Positions 44,216 to 52,723 of a stretch of DNA of 64,000 bases are shown here, piece by piece. The notes under the pieces were generated by a model. It searched no databases, was not told the origin of the DNA, and saw only the letters and a program-made list of their open reading frames with translations. Position 1 is the stretch's first letter, and each line of letters starts with the position of its first letter. The stretch is from positions 62,001 through 126,000 of the forward strand of contig NZ_FWWW01000052.1 in NCBI RefSeq assembly GCF_900176135.1, in the 5' to 3' direction. The DNA is from Hymenobacter roseosalivarius DSM 11622. GTDB lineage: Bacteria > Bacteroidota > Bacteroidia > Cytophagales > Hymenobacteraceae. The translations under genes were made by a program, and so were the position numbers.

Positions 44216-44490
44216 TATAGTTCTTTCATGAACGAAACAGCCATTTCTGAGTGGTTTGCGTAGGCTGATTTATGCAACCCTACTCACTTGACTTATATGC
44301 ACGGGTGGAGGCTGCCTGCCGCAAACCGGACGCCCGCCAAACGCAGACCGCCAAACCCTTTAGCGACAGCCGCACCTTTGTCAATACGTTCTTGTCGCTC
44401 CGAGTGGGAAGTCGGCTCGCTAGCCCCCACGCCGGCCAGAGGTGGCATGGCTCATTATCTAGACGTTAAGATCAGGCATACCTTTTTCAC
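44216..44490 (+). pseudogene. IS630-type element remnant 2, truncated by an IS
   Basis: The end TATAGTTCTTTCATGAACG at 44216 is IS630-like. A transposase N-terminus follows at 44272 (MQPYSLDLYARVEAACRKPDARQTQTAK). After a frameshift GSLAPTPARGGMAHYLDVK still belongs to it. The sequence stops at the left end of the next IS at 44491 and I did not find its continuation beyond 45556. Confidence 0.75.
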
Positions 44491-45556
44491 TAGGACTTAC
44501 GCAGCCACAGGTAGTAAAACAGGGATAGAGGACTTTTGCAATTGTTAACGTAGCCCCTCTGTCCACGGCAGGCAAGCGGCTTGATATATCGTTCGGCCGA
44601 TGGGGCGCACGTATTGCCGCAACGATACCCAAGCTAAATAACAACAGGTCAAATGGTTTCGCTGTGCCTGCGCTTTGCGGCACTGACACCTCTCCGAGCC
44701 GGTCAATTGCTTAAAACTGCGGTGCAGCTCTTCTACGTGCCAGCGTACCTGCGCGGCGTCAATCACCATTTCCCGGCTCAGATGTGCGGCCATGTGATTG
44801 GTAATGCCCCATTCAGTGCTGCCGTCTGTGGCAACCAGCTTGAAGAGTTTGACGCCAAAAGGTACTTGTTGGACGCGTACCTCCACGCCCCGGCTCCAGC
44901 CCCCCTGCCGGCGATTCCAGCGTGCCGAGGGTCTGGTAGCCCGTTTCTTTGCCCACGCTTGCCAACTAGTTGCTTTTCAAGGTGGTAGAAAACGTCCAGC
45001 CCGCCCGGTGAATCACTTTCAGGTTCTCGCTGCTGGCGTACCAGCTGTCGAAGTGCATGGTGCGCGCTTGGATGGTTCCCTCGGCTACTACCTGGGCGAA
45101 CATGGCCTGAAAATGGTCGTTTTTGGTCTTGCCGTTCTGGCCCGGCGCGTACACCCGAAAATCCAGGGGCAGGAAATACCCGCTTTCCCCGCTGCTGTGC
45201 ACCAGATTCACCAGCCAAATGCCCGTGACCACGCGGTGGACGTTGCCCGAATACTGGCGCTGAGCTAGTTCAATAAAGCGGCTATAGCGCTTGTCTTAGA
45301 CGCTGTCGTCCTCGAGCAGAAACACTTCGGGCGAATCGGCCAACAGGGGCGCAACCAAGGTGCGCAACTGGCTGAACGAGAACGTATTGTCTTGTAAAAA
45401 TCGATTCACCTGGTCATGGCCTACCTCCGGTAGGTAGGCCGCCAAATGGGTGCCGGTATAATTGCGCGTCGTGTTGAGCAAAAAATCAATATACGTGCTT
45501 TGAGTTAGCATAAGAGGCCATTTTTAGTCTAATGTACAGCCCGTGCGTAAGTCCTA
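44491..45556 (-). mobile_element. IS4/IS701-like insertion sequence 2
   Basis: It has perfect 13-bp ends TAGGACTTACGCA and TGCGTAAGTCCTA and holds a broken transposase on the minus strand. It lies within IS630 remnant 2. It resembles IS 1 in ends (TTACGCA) and transposase style but is a different element. Confidence 0.82.
44545..45511 (-). pseudogene. IS4/IS701-like transposase with stops and a frameshift
   Basis: Three fragments follow one another on the minus strand. The first is 45511-45296 (MLTQSTYIDFLLNTTRNYTG to LLEDDSV, stop). The second, in the same frame, is 45232-44966 (with MHFDSWYASSENLKV). The third, in a different frame, is 44886-44545 (with VRWHVEELHRSFKQLTGSERCQCRKA, the terminal E region). 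Two stops and one shift make it inactive. Confidence 0.8.
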
Positions 45557-45699
45557 ATAATAAAGTTTGGAGTAAGCTAAATACCTTGCTGGCTAAAGAT
45601 TATTCTACCCTAGAGTGTATGAAGGGTGATTATGTAAACTCTTGAAGAGAGCAGGATGTCTGGATTTAAGGCTTAGAATCTGCTCACTTTAACTGCTAA

Positions 45700-46596
45700 G
45701 AGCCTGTTAAAATTTTCAGATGAGGTGCCGGATACTGGATAACAACAAGGTTGCTTCGGCGCTGCTGGTTTCGCATTCGTAGTCCCAGCTTAAGCGTCGG
45801 TCCCAGTGCAACCAACTGATAGAACGCTCGACGACCCAGCGGATGGGCTGGGGCGTGAAGCCGCCGTCTCCGCACAGGCCGGGGGCGGTTTCGAGCCGCC
45901 AACTGCAGCGTTCATGCACCCACTGAGCCAGCGGACGGCATAGCCCGCGTCCGTTAACACGATAAAAAGTCGCTTATAGCCCTGTATGAGCAGCTCTTAC
46001 AACGCTTGACGGCCGCCCGTGCGCTCGTTCTCGTGCGCCGGCCCCCACTGTCAACGACGAGTTGGCGCTTGCGGCCCTTCCCTTTCTTGTGGCCGTCGAC
46101 GCCTGTCTGGCCCACGTCCCGCTCGCTGGATTTGATGGATTGCGCGTCCAGAATGGCGACGCTCGGGCTGGCCTAGCGCTAAGGCGCGGGCTGCTGACGC
46201 TCTTGCTGAACTAGGCTTTTATTGAGGTGCGCCCAGCGTCCGTCGGCCTGCCAGCGCTGGAAGTAATAAAAGCAGATCGGGTAGGGTGGAAAGTCGTTGG
46301 GCAACAGGTGCCACTGGCAGCCACTCTTCTTCAAATAGAGCAAGGCATTGAGAATGAGGCGTAACCCACACTTACGGTGGCGTTTGGTGGGCAAGTTTTT
46401 CTCGATAACTTACCATTGGGAGTCGATCAGGTCGGTTTCGTACATCTTTGGTCGGATTGACGAAAATCATCAACCTGGCCGGCTCCCCTTTGTCGTTCAG
46501 CTACTTACATTCTTTAACATGTTCTAAGAAGACCTTCGCAATCAGGATAAGAGGTCCTGGCCCTGCGAAAGTGAAATGCTGATTTTTAACAGTCTT
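45700..46596 (-). mobile_element. IS5-type element, decayed
   Basis: The ends GAGCCTGTTAAAATTTTCAG (45700) and, inverted, AGACTGTTAAAAATCAG (near 46595) are imperfect inverted repeats. Inside is a decayed transposase. The length of about 0.9 kb fits IS5 elements. The outer limits are approximate. Confidence 0.65.
45716..46445 (-). pseudogene. IS5-family transposase remnant
   Basis: From the ATG at 46445 the frame reads MYETDLIDSQW, stop, then LPTKRHRKCGLRLILNALLYLKKSGCQWHLLPNDFPPYPICFYYFQRW in pieces; this is the classic IS5 N-terminus. SVAILDAQSIKSSERDVGQTGVDGHKKGKGRKR still shows the first Asp, and LAARNRPRPVRRRR with RWVVERSISWLHW shows the last Glu. Several stops and shifts interrupt it. 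Confidence 0.85.
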
Positions 46597-46618
46597 TAAC
46601 AATCTTGTTCAGTAGGTA

Positions 46619-46626
46619 TATCTTTG
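46619..46626 (+). promoter_or_regulatory. Promoter -7 box upstream of the GT4-asnB segment
   Basis: TATCTTTG followed by C matches TAnnTTTG. It lies 250 bases before the GT4 ATG and is now separated from it by the MITE at 46692. Confidence 0.45.
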
Positions 46627-46691
46627 CAGGTATCTATTAGCTATCGAATTCAATTGATTATGGATGAGTGCGTACAGTCCTTTAGTCTATA

Positions 46692-46852
46692 AAGCCTGTT
46701 GAAAATTAGAGTTTTCGGATGTTTATCCCACTGGAACAAGCCAGAAACGGCCATTTTTCACGGACGGCCAGGAAAGCCCATTGCACAAGAGTGCAATTTG
46801 TTCCAACGGGGGTATTTCAGAACATAGTATCTCGCTAATTTTTAACGGCTTC
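46692..46852. mobile_element. MITE-like element with IS5-type ends
   Basis: The left end AAGCCTGTTGAAAATTAG and the right end CTAATTTTTAACGGCTT are imperfect inverted repeats and resemble the ends of the IS5 element at 45700. The 160-bp interior has no gene but holds small hairpins such as TTGCAC..AAGAGTGCAA. It lies 25 bases before a glycosyltransferase start. Confidence 0.6.
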
Positions 46853-46877
46853 TATATACTAAACAAATAAACACCCA

Positions 46878-48002
46878 ATGAGAATAGCATATGTTGTTTC
46901 TGGTGTCGATAGAATGCTGATTCTTGAGCGCACCTTGCTTGAGTTATCCTTTTCTGTTGAGCATTTAGTCGTTATTCAATTAAATCCAGCGAGTAAAAAG
47001 CTCTCCGAATTCTTGCAAAAGCAAGCTATTAAGACAGAGATAATTACTACTGAATCGATTGTTTCGTGGGTATTGGTTATCGCTCGTATACAAAAGATAC
47101 TGCGTAAAGAGGCTGTAGATATAGCTCATGTTCACTTTTTCCTCGCTGGTTTGCTTGGGATTACTGCCGCGTGGTTAGCAAGAGTGCCCTATAGAATATA
47201 TACTCGACACCATGGTAGTGAGCATCATATGCACCATCCGAAAGGAGTAGTGATGGATAAATATATTAATTGCTTTTCTACTGATATTATAGCTATATCG
47301 CCGGCGGTTCAGGATATTTTAGTGCATAAAGAAAAGGTAAGTGTTGACAAAATATCTTTTATCCCGCACGGCCTCGATTTTGAGACTTATATAAATACGT
47401 CTGATGCAAGAATTGAGGGCCTGCGTAATAAGTACGAAATTAAAGGAGATGATTTTCCTGTAATAGGAGTAATTGCGCGATACGACGAACCCAAAGGGCA
47501 TCAGTATATAATACAGGCGTTTCAGATGGTGCTTGAGCAATTTCCACGTGCTAAGCTTGTCCTTGCAAATGCACGTGGACCGTATAAAGGACAAGTACAA
47601 CAGTTTTTGAAAACCATTCCCACAACTAGCTTTACTGAAATTGAATATGAGTATGATGTTATATCCATGTACAAACTCTTTGATGTGTTCATGCATTTAC
47701 CTACTTCTGCTGATTATGAGTCCTTTGGCTTAGTATATTTGGAGGCTTTGGCTTTATCAATTCCATCTGTATTTACTATCTCAGGTATTGCGAGTGAATT
47801 TTTGAAGGATGGAGAGAATGCCCTTATAGTGCCATACCGCGATGCAACAGCGGCAGCAACGGCTATTCAGCAGCTTATTAATGATCCTGATTTGGCTGCC
47901 CGACTGAAAAGTCAGGGCAAAGCTGACGTGTTGGGAAGGTTCAGTTTTGACAACTACTTCTCGCAGCTGCTACAGTTATATAGAGGAAAAACTGCTGCCT
48001 AA
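46878..48002 (+). CDS. GT4 glycosyltransferase
   Basis: The 374-residue GT-B enzyme has an N-terminal acceptor half with HVHFFLAGLLGITAAWLARVPYRIYTRHHG and IIAISPAVQDILV, then IPHGLD, GVIARYDEPKGHQYIIQAF and the C-terminal DVFMHLPTSADYESFGLVYLEALALSIPSVFT with the E-x7-E motif, and DGENALIVPY. These are the standard GT4 marks. A MITE and a decayed IS lie just upstream, so its original promoter may be lost. It precedes asnB copy 2 by 40 bases. Confidence 0.92.
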   Translation: MRIAYVVSGVDRMLILERTLLELSFSVEHLVVIQLNPASKKLSEFLQKQAIKTEIITTESIVSWVLVIARIQKILRKEAVDIAHVHFFLAGLLGITAAWLARVPYRIYTRHHGSEHHMHHPKGVVMDKYINCFSTDIIAISPAVQDILVHKEKVSVDKISFIPHGLDFETYINTSDARIEGLRNKYEIKGDDFPVIGVIARYDEPKGHQYIIQAFQMVLEQFPRAKLVLANARGPYKGQVQQFLKTIPTTSFTEIEYEYDVISMYKLFDVFMHLPTSADYESFGLVYLEALALSIPSVFTISGIASEFLKDGENALIVPYRDATAAATAIQQLINDPDLAARLKSQGKADVLGRFSFDNYFSQLLQLYRGKTAA

Positions 48003-48006
48003 CGCT

Positions 48007-48014
48007 TACTTTTG
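48007..48014 (+). promoter_or_regulatory. Possible promoter -7 box for asnB copy 2
   Basis: TACTTTTG matches TAnnTTTG, with a 28-base leader to the asnB ATG at 48043. asnB copy 1 has the same octamer. No -33 TTG is seen. Confidence 0.4.
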
Positions 48015-48042
48015 AAAGTCTGATTAGAAAATAAAACTTCGT

Positions 48043-49905
48043 ATGTGTGGTATAAGCGGTTTCCTGAACCGACGACAAGTAACATTTCGTGAGGATGCTC
48101 TCCGGAGCATGACTACTTGCCTGGCCCACCGAGGGCCAGATGCAGACGGCTTTTACTTTAATGGCCATGTTGGGTTGGGGCATCGGCGTCTAAGCATTAT
48201 GGATCTCTCGTCGGCGGCCAACCAGCCGATGCTTTCTCACGATGAGCGGTATATTGCTATCTTCAACGGCGAAGTCTATAACTTCCAGGAAATCAGGCAG
48301 GAATTGGGACTACGAACGCGTACTGCCTCTGACACAGAAGTCATTCTGGAGGCATATGTGAAGCTAGGGCCGGCCTTTGTCCATAAGCTCAATGGTATGT
48401 TTGCCATTGCCATTTATGACAAGCAGGCCGGAACATTGGATGTTTTCCGTGACAGGATGGGTATTAAGCCTGTTTACTACTACCTGAGCGATGACATCTT
48501 CGTATTTGCTTCAGAACTGAAGTCTCTGGTGGCACTGCCGGAAATTCAACGGCAGTTATCGGTCAATGCAGTTGCGGTCAACCAATTTCTGCATATAGGC
48601 TACATCCCACGGCCGCACACTATTTACACGCAAATCCAGAAGATGGACTCGGGGGCTCACATTCGTGTGACCAACGAGGAGTTTAAGCAAATGCGTTATT
48701 GGAAGCTGGAAGATCAAATAGAGGCCGAGCCTATTCGCGACCCAATCCAAGCTAAGCAGGAACTTGGTGACTTGCTTAAGAGCTCGGTCCGCTATCGTAT
48801 GATTGCTGATGTGCCCTTTGGTACCTTTCTCAGCGGTGGTATCGACTCGTCAGTAGTGACTGCCATCGCGCAGTCAATATCGAGCAAGCCAGTGCGCACG
48901 TTCTCGATCGGGTTTGAATCAGCTAAACACAATGAGTCGAGCTACGCTGCTGCGGTGGCAATGCACCTGGGTACGGATCATCATACCTTTACGGTAACTG
49001 AGCGTGAAGCCCGGGACATGGTGGCAGAGTTAGCCACTATCTATGACGAGCCATTTGCTGACTCATCGGCGTTGCCCACATTAATGGTTTCCAAACTAGC
49101 TCGCCAACACGTAACAATGACGCTGTCCGGCGATGGAGGCGATGAACTGTTTCACGGTTACGGTATGTATACCTGGGCTAACCGGATGAATAAAACGGGT
49201 TTTGATGCCCTACGCCATCCGGCTAAGTTTTTGCTGCGTAACATGGGCAGCCGCTACAAGCGTGTGGCCGAGTTGCTCGATTATCCTGCCCGCGAGCGGA
49301 TGCGGAGCCACATCTTCTCCCAGGAGCAATATATGTTTTCAGAAGGTGAGATCAGCAAACTGCTCCAACCCAACGTAGCGGGTCTGCCGGCACTACAGGA
49401 GCGCTGGTTGCTACCAGAAGGCCGCACGTTCACGGCTGCTGAAGAGCAAGCCCTTTTTGATATGCAGTATTACCTCCAGGATGATCTGCTGGTGAAGGTA
49501 GATCGGGCGACGATGAAGTACTCCCTCGAAACGCGCGTACCATTGCTTGATTATCGCATCGTGCGCTTCGCTCTAAACGTGGCGCCTGAATTAAAAGTCA
49601 CGAAGCAAGGTAATAAACACCTGCTCAAACAGGTACTATATGATTATGTGCCTCAGCACATCTTTGACCGGCCCAAATGGGGTTTCTCCGTGCCGTTAGG
49701 CACCTGGCTGCGTACCGACTTACATTATTTGATTGATGAATACCTTTCCGAAAAAGCAGTGAGTGAAGCAGGTTTCGTGCATTTTGGCGTGGTAAAGAAT
49801 CTGCTACAACGCTTTGAGGCGGGGGGGGACTACCTCTACAACCGTGTGTGGCTCCTCATTGTGCTACACCAGTGGGCTGCTACACATAGGCTCAGTAATC
49901 AATAA
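48043..49905 (+). CDS. asnB: Asparagine synthase (glutamine-hydrolysing), copy 2
   Basis: The 620 residues begin MCGISGF with the glutaminase Cys2, followed by AHRGPDADG, FNGEVYNFQEI and the synthase domain with the PPi loop SGGIDSS at 264-270, LSGDGGDELFHGY and KVDRATMKYSLETRVPLLDYR. It is clearly diverged from copy 1. AsnB genes directly before GT4 genes are frequent in O-antigen and exopolysaccharide loci, where amidation of a sugar carboxylate or an amino-acid substituent is suspected. Free asparagine synthesis is the alternative. Confidence 0.9.
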   Translation: MCGISGFLNRRQVTFREDALRSMTTCLAHRGPDADGFYFNGHVGLGHRRLSIMDLSSAANQPMLSHDERYIAIFNGEVYNFQEIRQELGLRTRTASDTEVILEAYVKLGPAFVHKLNGMFAIAIYDKQAGTLDVFRDRMGIKPVYYYLSDDIFVFASELKSLVALPEIQRQLSVNAVAVNQFLHIGYIPRPHTIYTQIQKMDSGAHIRVTNEEFKQMRYWKLEDQIEAEPIRDPIQAKQELGDLLKSSVRYRMIADVPFGTFLSGGIDSSVVTAIAQSISSKPVRTFSIGFESAKHNESSYAAAVAMHLGTDHHTFTVTEREARDMVAELATIYDEPFADSSALPTLMVSKLARQHVTMTLSGDGGDELFHGYGMYTWANRMNKTGFDALRHPAKFLLRNMGSRYKRVAELLDYPARERMRSHIFSQEQYMFSEGEISKLLQPNVAGLPALQERWLLPEGRTFTAAEEQALFDMQYYLQDDLLVKVDRATMKYSLETRVPLLDYRIVRFALNVAPELKVTKQGNKHLLKQVLYDYVPQHIFDRPKWGFSVPLGTWLRTDLHYLIDEYLSEKAVSEAGFVHFGVVKNLLQRFEAGGDYLYNRVWLLIVLHQWAATHRLSNQ

Positions 49906-49925
49906 TCCCGCACCTTTCGAGCTAC

Positions 49926-51164
49926 ATGAGCGATTCCGCCAAGGCCCCGCGGGTCCTATTCATCTCATATGATGGTATGACCGACCCTTTAGGCCAATCT
50001 CAGGTACTACCCTACCTAGTGGGCCTTGTTAAGCAAGGCTATCAGATTACTTTGCTGTCAACAGAGAAAAAAGATCGTTTTGAGCAATATAAAGCCATTA
50101 TTTATGATATCTGTCAACAAGCTGGCATTCATTGGGAATACATCTTCTTTACAAAAAAGCCGCCGGTTTTGGCCAAATTCTACGACCGCTACCAGTTAAG
50201 GAAAAGGGCAGTGAAGCTGTATCACAAGCATCAATTCGACTTGATTCACTGTCGTAGCTACGTAAGTGCGGAGGTAGGTGTGGTGCTGAAGCGAAAGTAC
50301 GGAGCCAAGTTTTTGTTCGATATGCGCGGATTTTGGGTTGATGAGCGTGTAGAAGGTGGTATGTGGGACCTGAAGAATCCAGTGTTTCGCCAAGCTTACC
50401 GTGTGTATAAGCGCAAAGAAGCAGCCTTCATTGCTGCTGCTGATGGTATTATCAGCCTGACAGAAAATGGGAAGCGTGAAATTCAGACTTGGAGTTCGTA
50501 CCACGGAGCACCTATTACAGTCATTCCATGCAGCGCTGATTTTTCAGTCTTTCCGCTCGTGACGCCCGCCGCGCGACAGTCAGCCCGGCAGAAGCTGGGA
50601 TTATCACAACAAGATCTAGTAGTTAGTTACTTGGGGGCTATTGGTACCTGGTATCTGCTGGATGAGATGCTACAGCAATTTGCTGCTATCAAGCGCCAGT
50701 ATACAACGGCTAAGATGCTGTTTGTAACCCAGGAACATAAGACTTTAGTGCTGGACGCGGCCCACAAGGTATCAGGCGTTCAGGATGATGACTTCCTAGT
50801 AATGTCGGCTACACGCAGGCAAGTAGCCGAGTTTGTTGCTGCCTCAGATCTTAACTTATTCTTTATTAAACAGAGTTATTCCAAAAAGGCTAGCTCTCCT
50901 ACTAAGCTTGGGGAGATTCTGGCTATGGGTCTGCCGGTTCTTTGTAATGCAGGGGTAGGGGACGTAGCTGAAATAATTGATCATACTAATGGTGGCTTAG
51001 CATTATCCGAACTCAATGAGCAACAATATGAAAAAACAGCGCGGCGTATTCCGGAGCTGTTAACTAAGAACGGCGCGCACCTACGCGAAAAAGCCCGGGA
51101 GTATTACGATCTGGACGCTGCTATTGGGCGCTATGCTGAAATGTATCAATTTCTACTGAGCTAA
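49926..51164 (+). CDS. GT4 glycosyltransferase
   Basis: The 412-residue protein opens with VLFISYDGMTDPLGQSQVLPYLVGLVKQGYQITLLS, continues with HCRSYVSAEVGVVLKRKYGAKFLFDMRGFWVDERVEGG and ADGIISLTENGKREIQTW, and has VVSYLGAIGTWYLLDEML and SSPTKLGEILAMGLPVLCNAGVGDVAEII in the nucleotide-binding half. The last part replaces the common E-x7-E by K-L-G-E-x-L-A-M-G-L-P. It is 20 bases after asnB and likely cotranscribed. The donor is unknown. Confidence 0.9.
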   Translation: MSDSAKAPRVLFISYDGMTDPLGQSQVLPYLVGLVKQGYQITLLSTEKKDRFEQYKAIIYDICQQAGIHWEYIFFTKKPPVLAKFYDRYQLRKRAVKLYHKHQFDLIHCRSYVSAEVGVVLKRKYGAKFLFDMRGFWVDERVEGGMWDLKNPVFRQAYRVYKRKEAAFIAAADGIISLTENGKREIQTWSSYHGAPITVIPCSADFSVFPLVTPAARQSARQKLGLSQQDLVVSYLGAIGTWYLLDEMLQQFAAIKRQYTTAKMLFVTQEHKTLVLDAAHKVSGVQDDDFLVMSATRRQVAEFVAASDLNLFFIKQSYSKKASSPTKLGEILAMGLPVLCNAGVGDVAEIIDHTNGGLALSELNEQQYEKTARRIPELLTKNGAHLREKAREYYDLDAAIGRYAEMYQFLLS

Positions 51165-51441
51165 TACTTATGCAGTGCAGTTGCATTTGCAAAACCGCTT
51201 TTGCAGCACCGGGGGGCTTTTTTAAGTTTGTCAGTAGTTTTTATCTTCGTAATAACCGTTTGACTATCAGTGGTTTTCGTCAAGCGTATAGGTCTTGTTA
51301 ATATTGTTCTTAAAGGAAGTATCATACAAGCCCAGTCAAAGTGAGCACAGGCTTCTGCCATAGGCAGAGGGCTCGTTTGAGGTTTGCTGGGATTACGGCG
51401 GAACCAATCAGAAAAACACCTGCTGTTGCATAAAAGGGAGA

Positions 51442-51542
51442 TATAGCGATTTCGCGTCTGGTGTACGCATTGTTAGCTTCACTTGAATGACTAACAAAAA
51501 GTTGCATGAATAAATGTGCGTACACCGTTCATAAAATCGCTA
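51442..51542. mobile_element. MITE-like element, diverged copy 3
   Basis: The left end reads TATAGCGATTTCGCG and the inverse of the right end TAGCGATTTTATGAACG. Both arms continue to GTGTACGCA. Layout and length (101 bp) match the 104-bp copies at 30400 and 42876 while the sequence differs. A TA is found only on the left side. Confidence 0.65.
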
Positions 51543-51588
51543 CAACACACCCTAAGCGGACCCGAACAGCGTAGTCTCGATCTTGCAG

Positions 51589-51596
51589 TACCTTTG
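51589..51596 (+). promoter_or_regulatory. Promoter -7 box for the 51.6-54.6 kb operon
   Basis: TACCTTTG matches TAnnTTTG and leaves a leader of about 38 bases to the ATG at 51635. No -33 TTG at good spacing was found. Confidence 0.45.
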
Positions 51597-51634
51597 TAGA
51601 AGGGGAAGTAGCTACGGCCGCACGATTTTTTCAT

Positions 51635-52711
51635 ATGCATATTTTATTTCTGATACCTTATCCGTTTGGTAAAGCTCCTTCGCAACGATTCCGTTTCGAG
51701 CAGTATTTGGGTTTCCTGTCCGGCGCTGGGCATACATGGTGTATGGAGCCGTTCTTATCTGCTAATACTTGGGATATTATCTATAAACCAGGACACACAG
51801 TATCTAAAGTACTGGGAATCCTGCACGGTTTTTTGCGGCGCACAGGCGTGTTGTTAACCCAAGTGCCTAAGGCTGATTTCGTATTCATTCACCGTGAAGC
51901 AGCTCCTGTCGGGCCACCGGTGATTGAATGGCTAATAGCTAAACTGTTCGCTAAGAGGATTATCTATGATTTCGATGATGCCATCTGGTTGAAGGATCCG
52001 GCGGGTGAACAAACGTTTATCAGCAAGCTGAAATGGCAGCAGAAAGTGGGACAAATATGCTGTTGGGCGTATAAGGTGAGCTGCGGCAACGCTTATTTAC
52101 GTGATTATGCCCGGCAGTTCAACCCCCATGTTATTATCAATCCCACGACGCTTGACACTGAGCATCTCCACAATCAAATGCGTGATCAACACCACTCTGA
52201 GCGTCCGATAATAGGCTGGACGGGCACACACACGACCCTACGTCATCTGGATTCAATATGGCCCGTGCTGAGGAGGCTGCAGAATGAGGGGTACGACTTT
52301 GAATTTCAGGTCATATGCAACCAGCGGCCTGAGCAGCAGCACCTAAATAATCTAAAGTTCGTGTCCTGGCGCAAAGAAACCGAAATAGAAGACTTATTGC
52401 AGCTTCACGTAGGGTTGATGCCGCTAGTAGACGACCCGTGGGCGCGAGGAAAGTGTGCCTTTAAAGCCCTACAATATATGGCCCTTGGTATCCCGGCACT
52501 GGTGTCGCCGGTAGGTATGAACACTGAGGTGGTGCAGGAGGGACACAATGGCTATATATGCGATACTGAAGAGGAGTGGTGTGCTGGTCTGCGCAAGCTG
52601 CTGGATAATCAGCAATTACGCACCCAACTGGGTAAAGCAGCCCGTTGCACTATTGTGGAGCGTTACTCAGTAAAATCAAACAAAGACAATTTTCTGGCTC
52701 TTTTTTGCTGA
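51635..52711 (+). CDS. GT4-like glycosyltransferase
   Basis: The 358-residue GT-B protein begins MHILFLIPYPFGKAPSQRFRFEQYL. It has DFVFIHREAAPVGPPVIEWLIAKLFAKRIIYDFDDAIW, a start-half layout seen in a Bacteroidota GT4 subgroup, then IIGWTGTHTTLRHL and the end-half VGLMPLVDDPWARGKCAFKALQYMALGIPALVSPVGMN. K-x-x-Q-Y-M-A-x-G-I-P is the variant nucleotide-sugar motif of this subgroup. It leads a small operon with the deacetylase and the formyltransferase. Confidence 0.88.
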   Translation: MHILFLIPYPFGKAPSQRFRFEQYLGFLSGAGHTWCMEPFLSANTWDIIYKPGHTVSKVLGILHGFLRRTGVLLTQVPKADFVFIHREAAPVGPPVIEWLIAKLFAKRIIYDFDDAIWLKDPAGEQTFISKLKWQQKVGQICCWAYKVSCGNAYLRDYARQFNPHVIINPTTLDTEHLHNQMRDQHHSERPIIGWTGTHTTLRHLDSIWPVLRRLQNEGYDFEFQVICNQRPEQQHLNNLKFVSWRKETEIEDLLQLHVGLMPLVDDPWARGKCAFKALQYMALGIPALVSPVGMNTEVVQEGHNGYICDTEEEWCAGLRKLLDNQQLRTQLGKAARCTIVERYSVKSNKDNFLALFC

Positions 52712-52723
52712 GTTATTGATTAT

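Larger units (their letters stand above)
51165..51634. other. 470-base non-coding gap with terminator remnant, MITE and promoter box
   Basis: No credible gene was seen. It contains the hairpin GCAAAA/TTTTGC at 51189-51204 followed by GGGGGGCTTTTTT, which may terminate the upstream GT4 gene. It also holds the MITE at 51442 and a TACCTTTG box at 51589. Confidence 0.55.

Noticed and set aside
30400..51542. CRISPR array, suggested by the repeated 104-bp element
   Set aside because: Copies are kilobases apart, have inverted ends bounded by TA and no spacer pattern; they are MITE-like.
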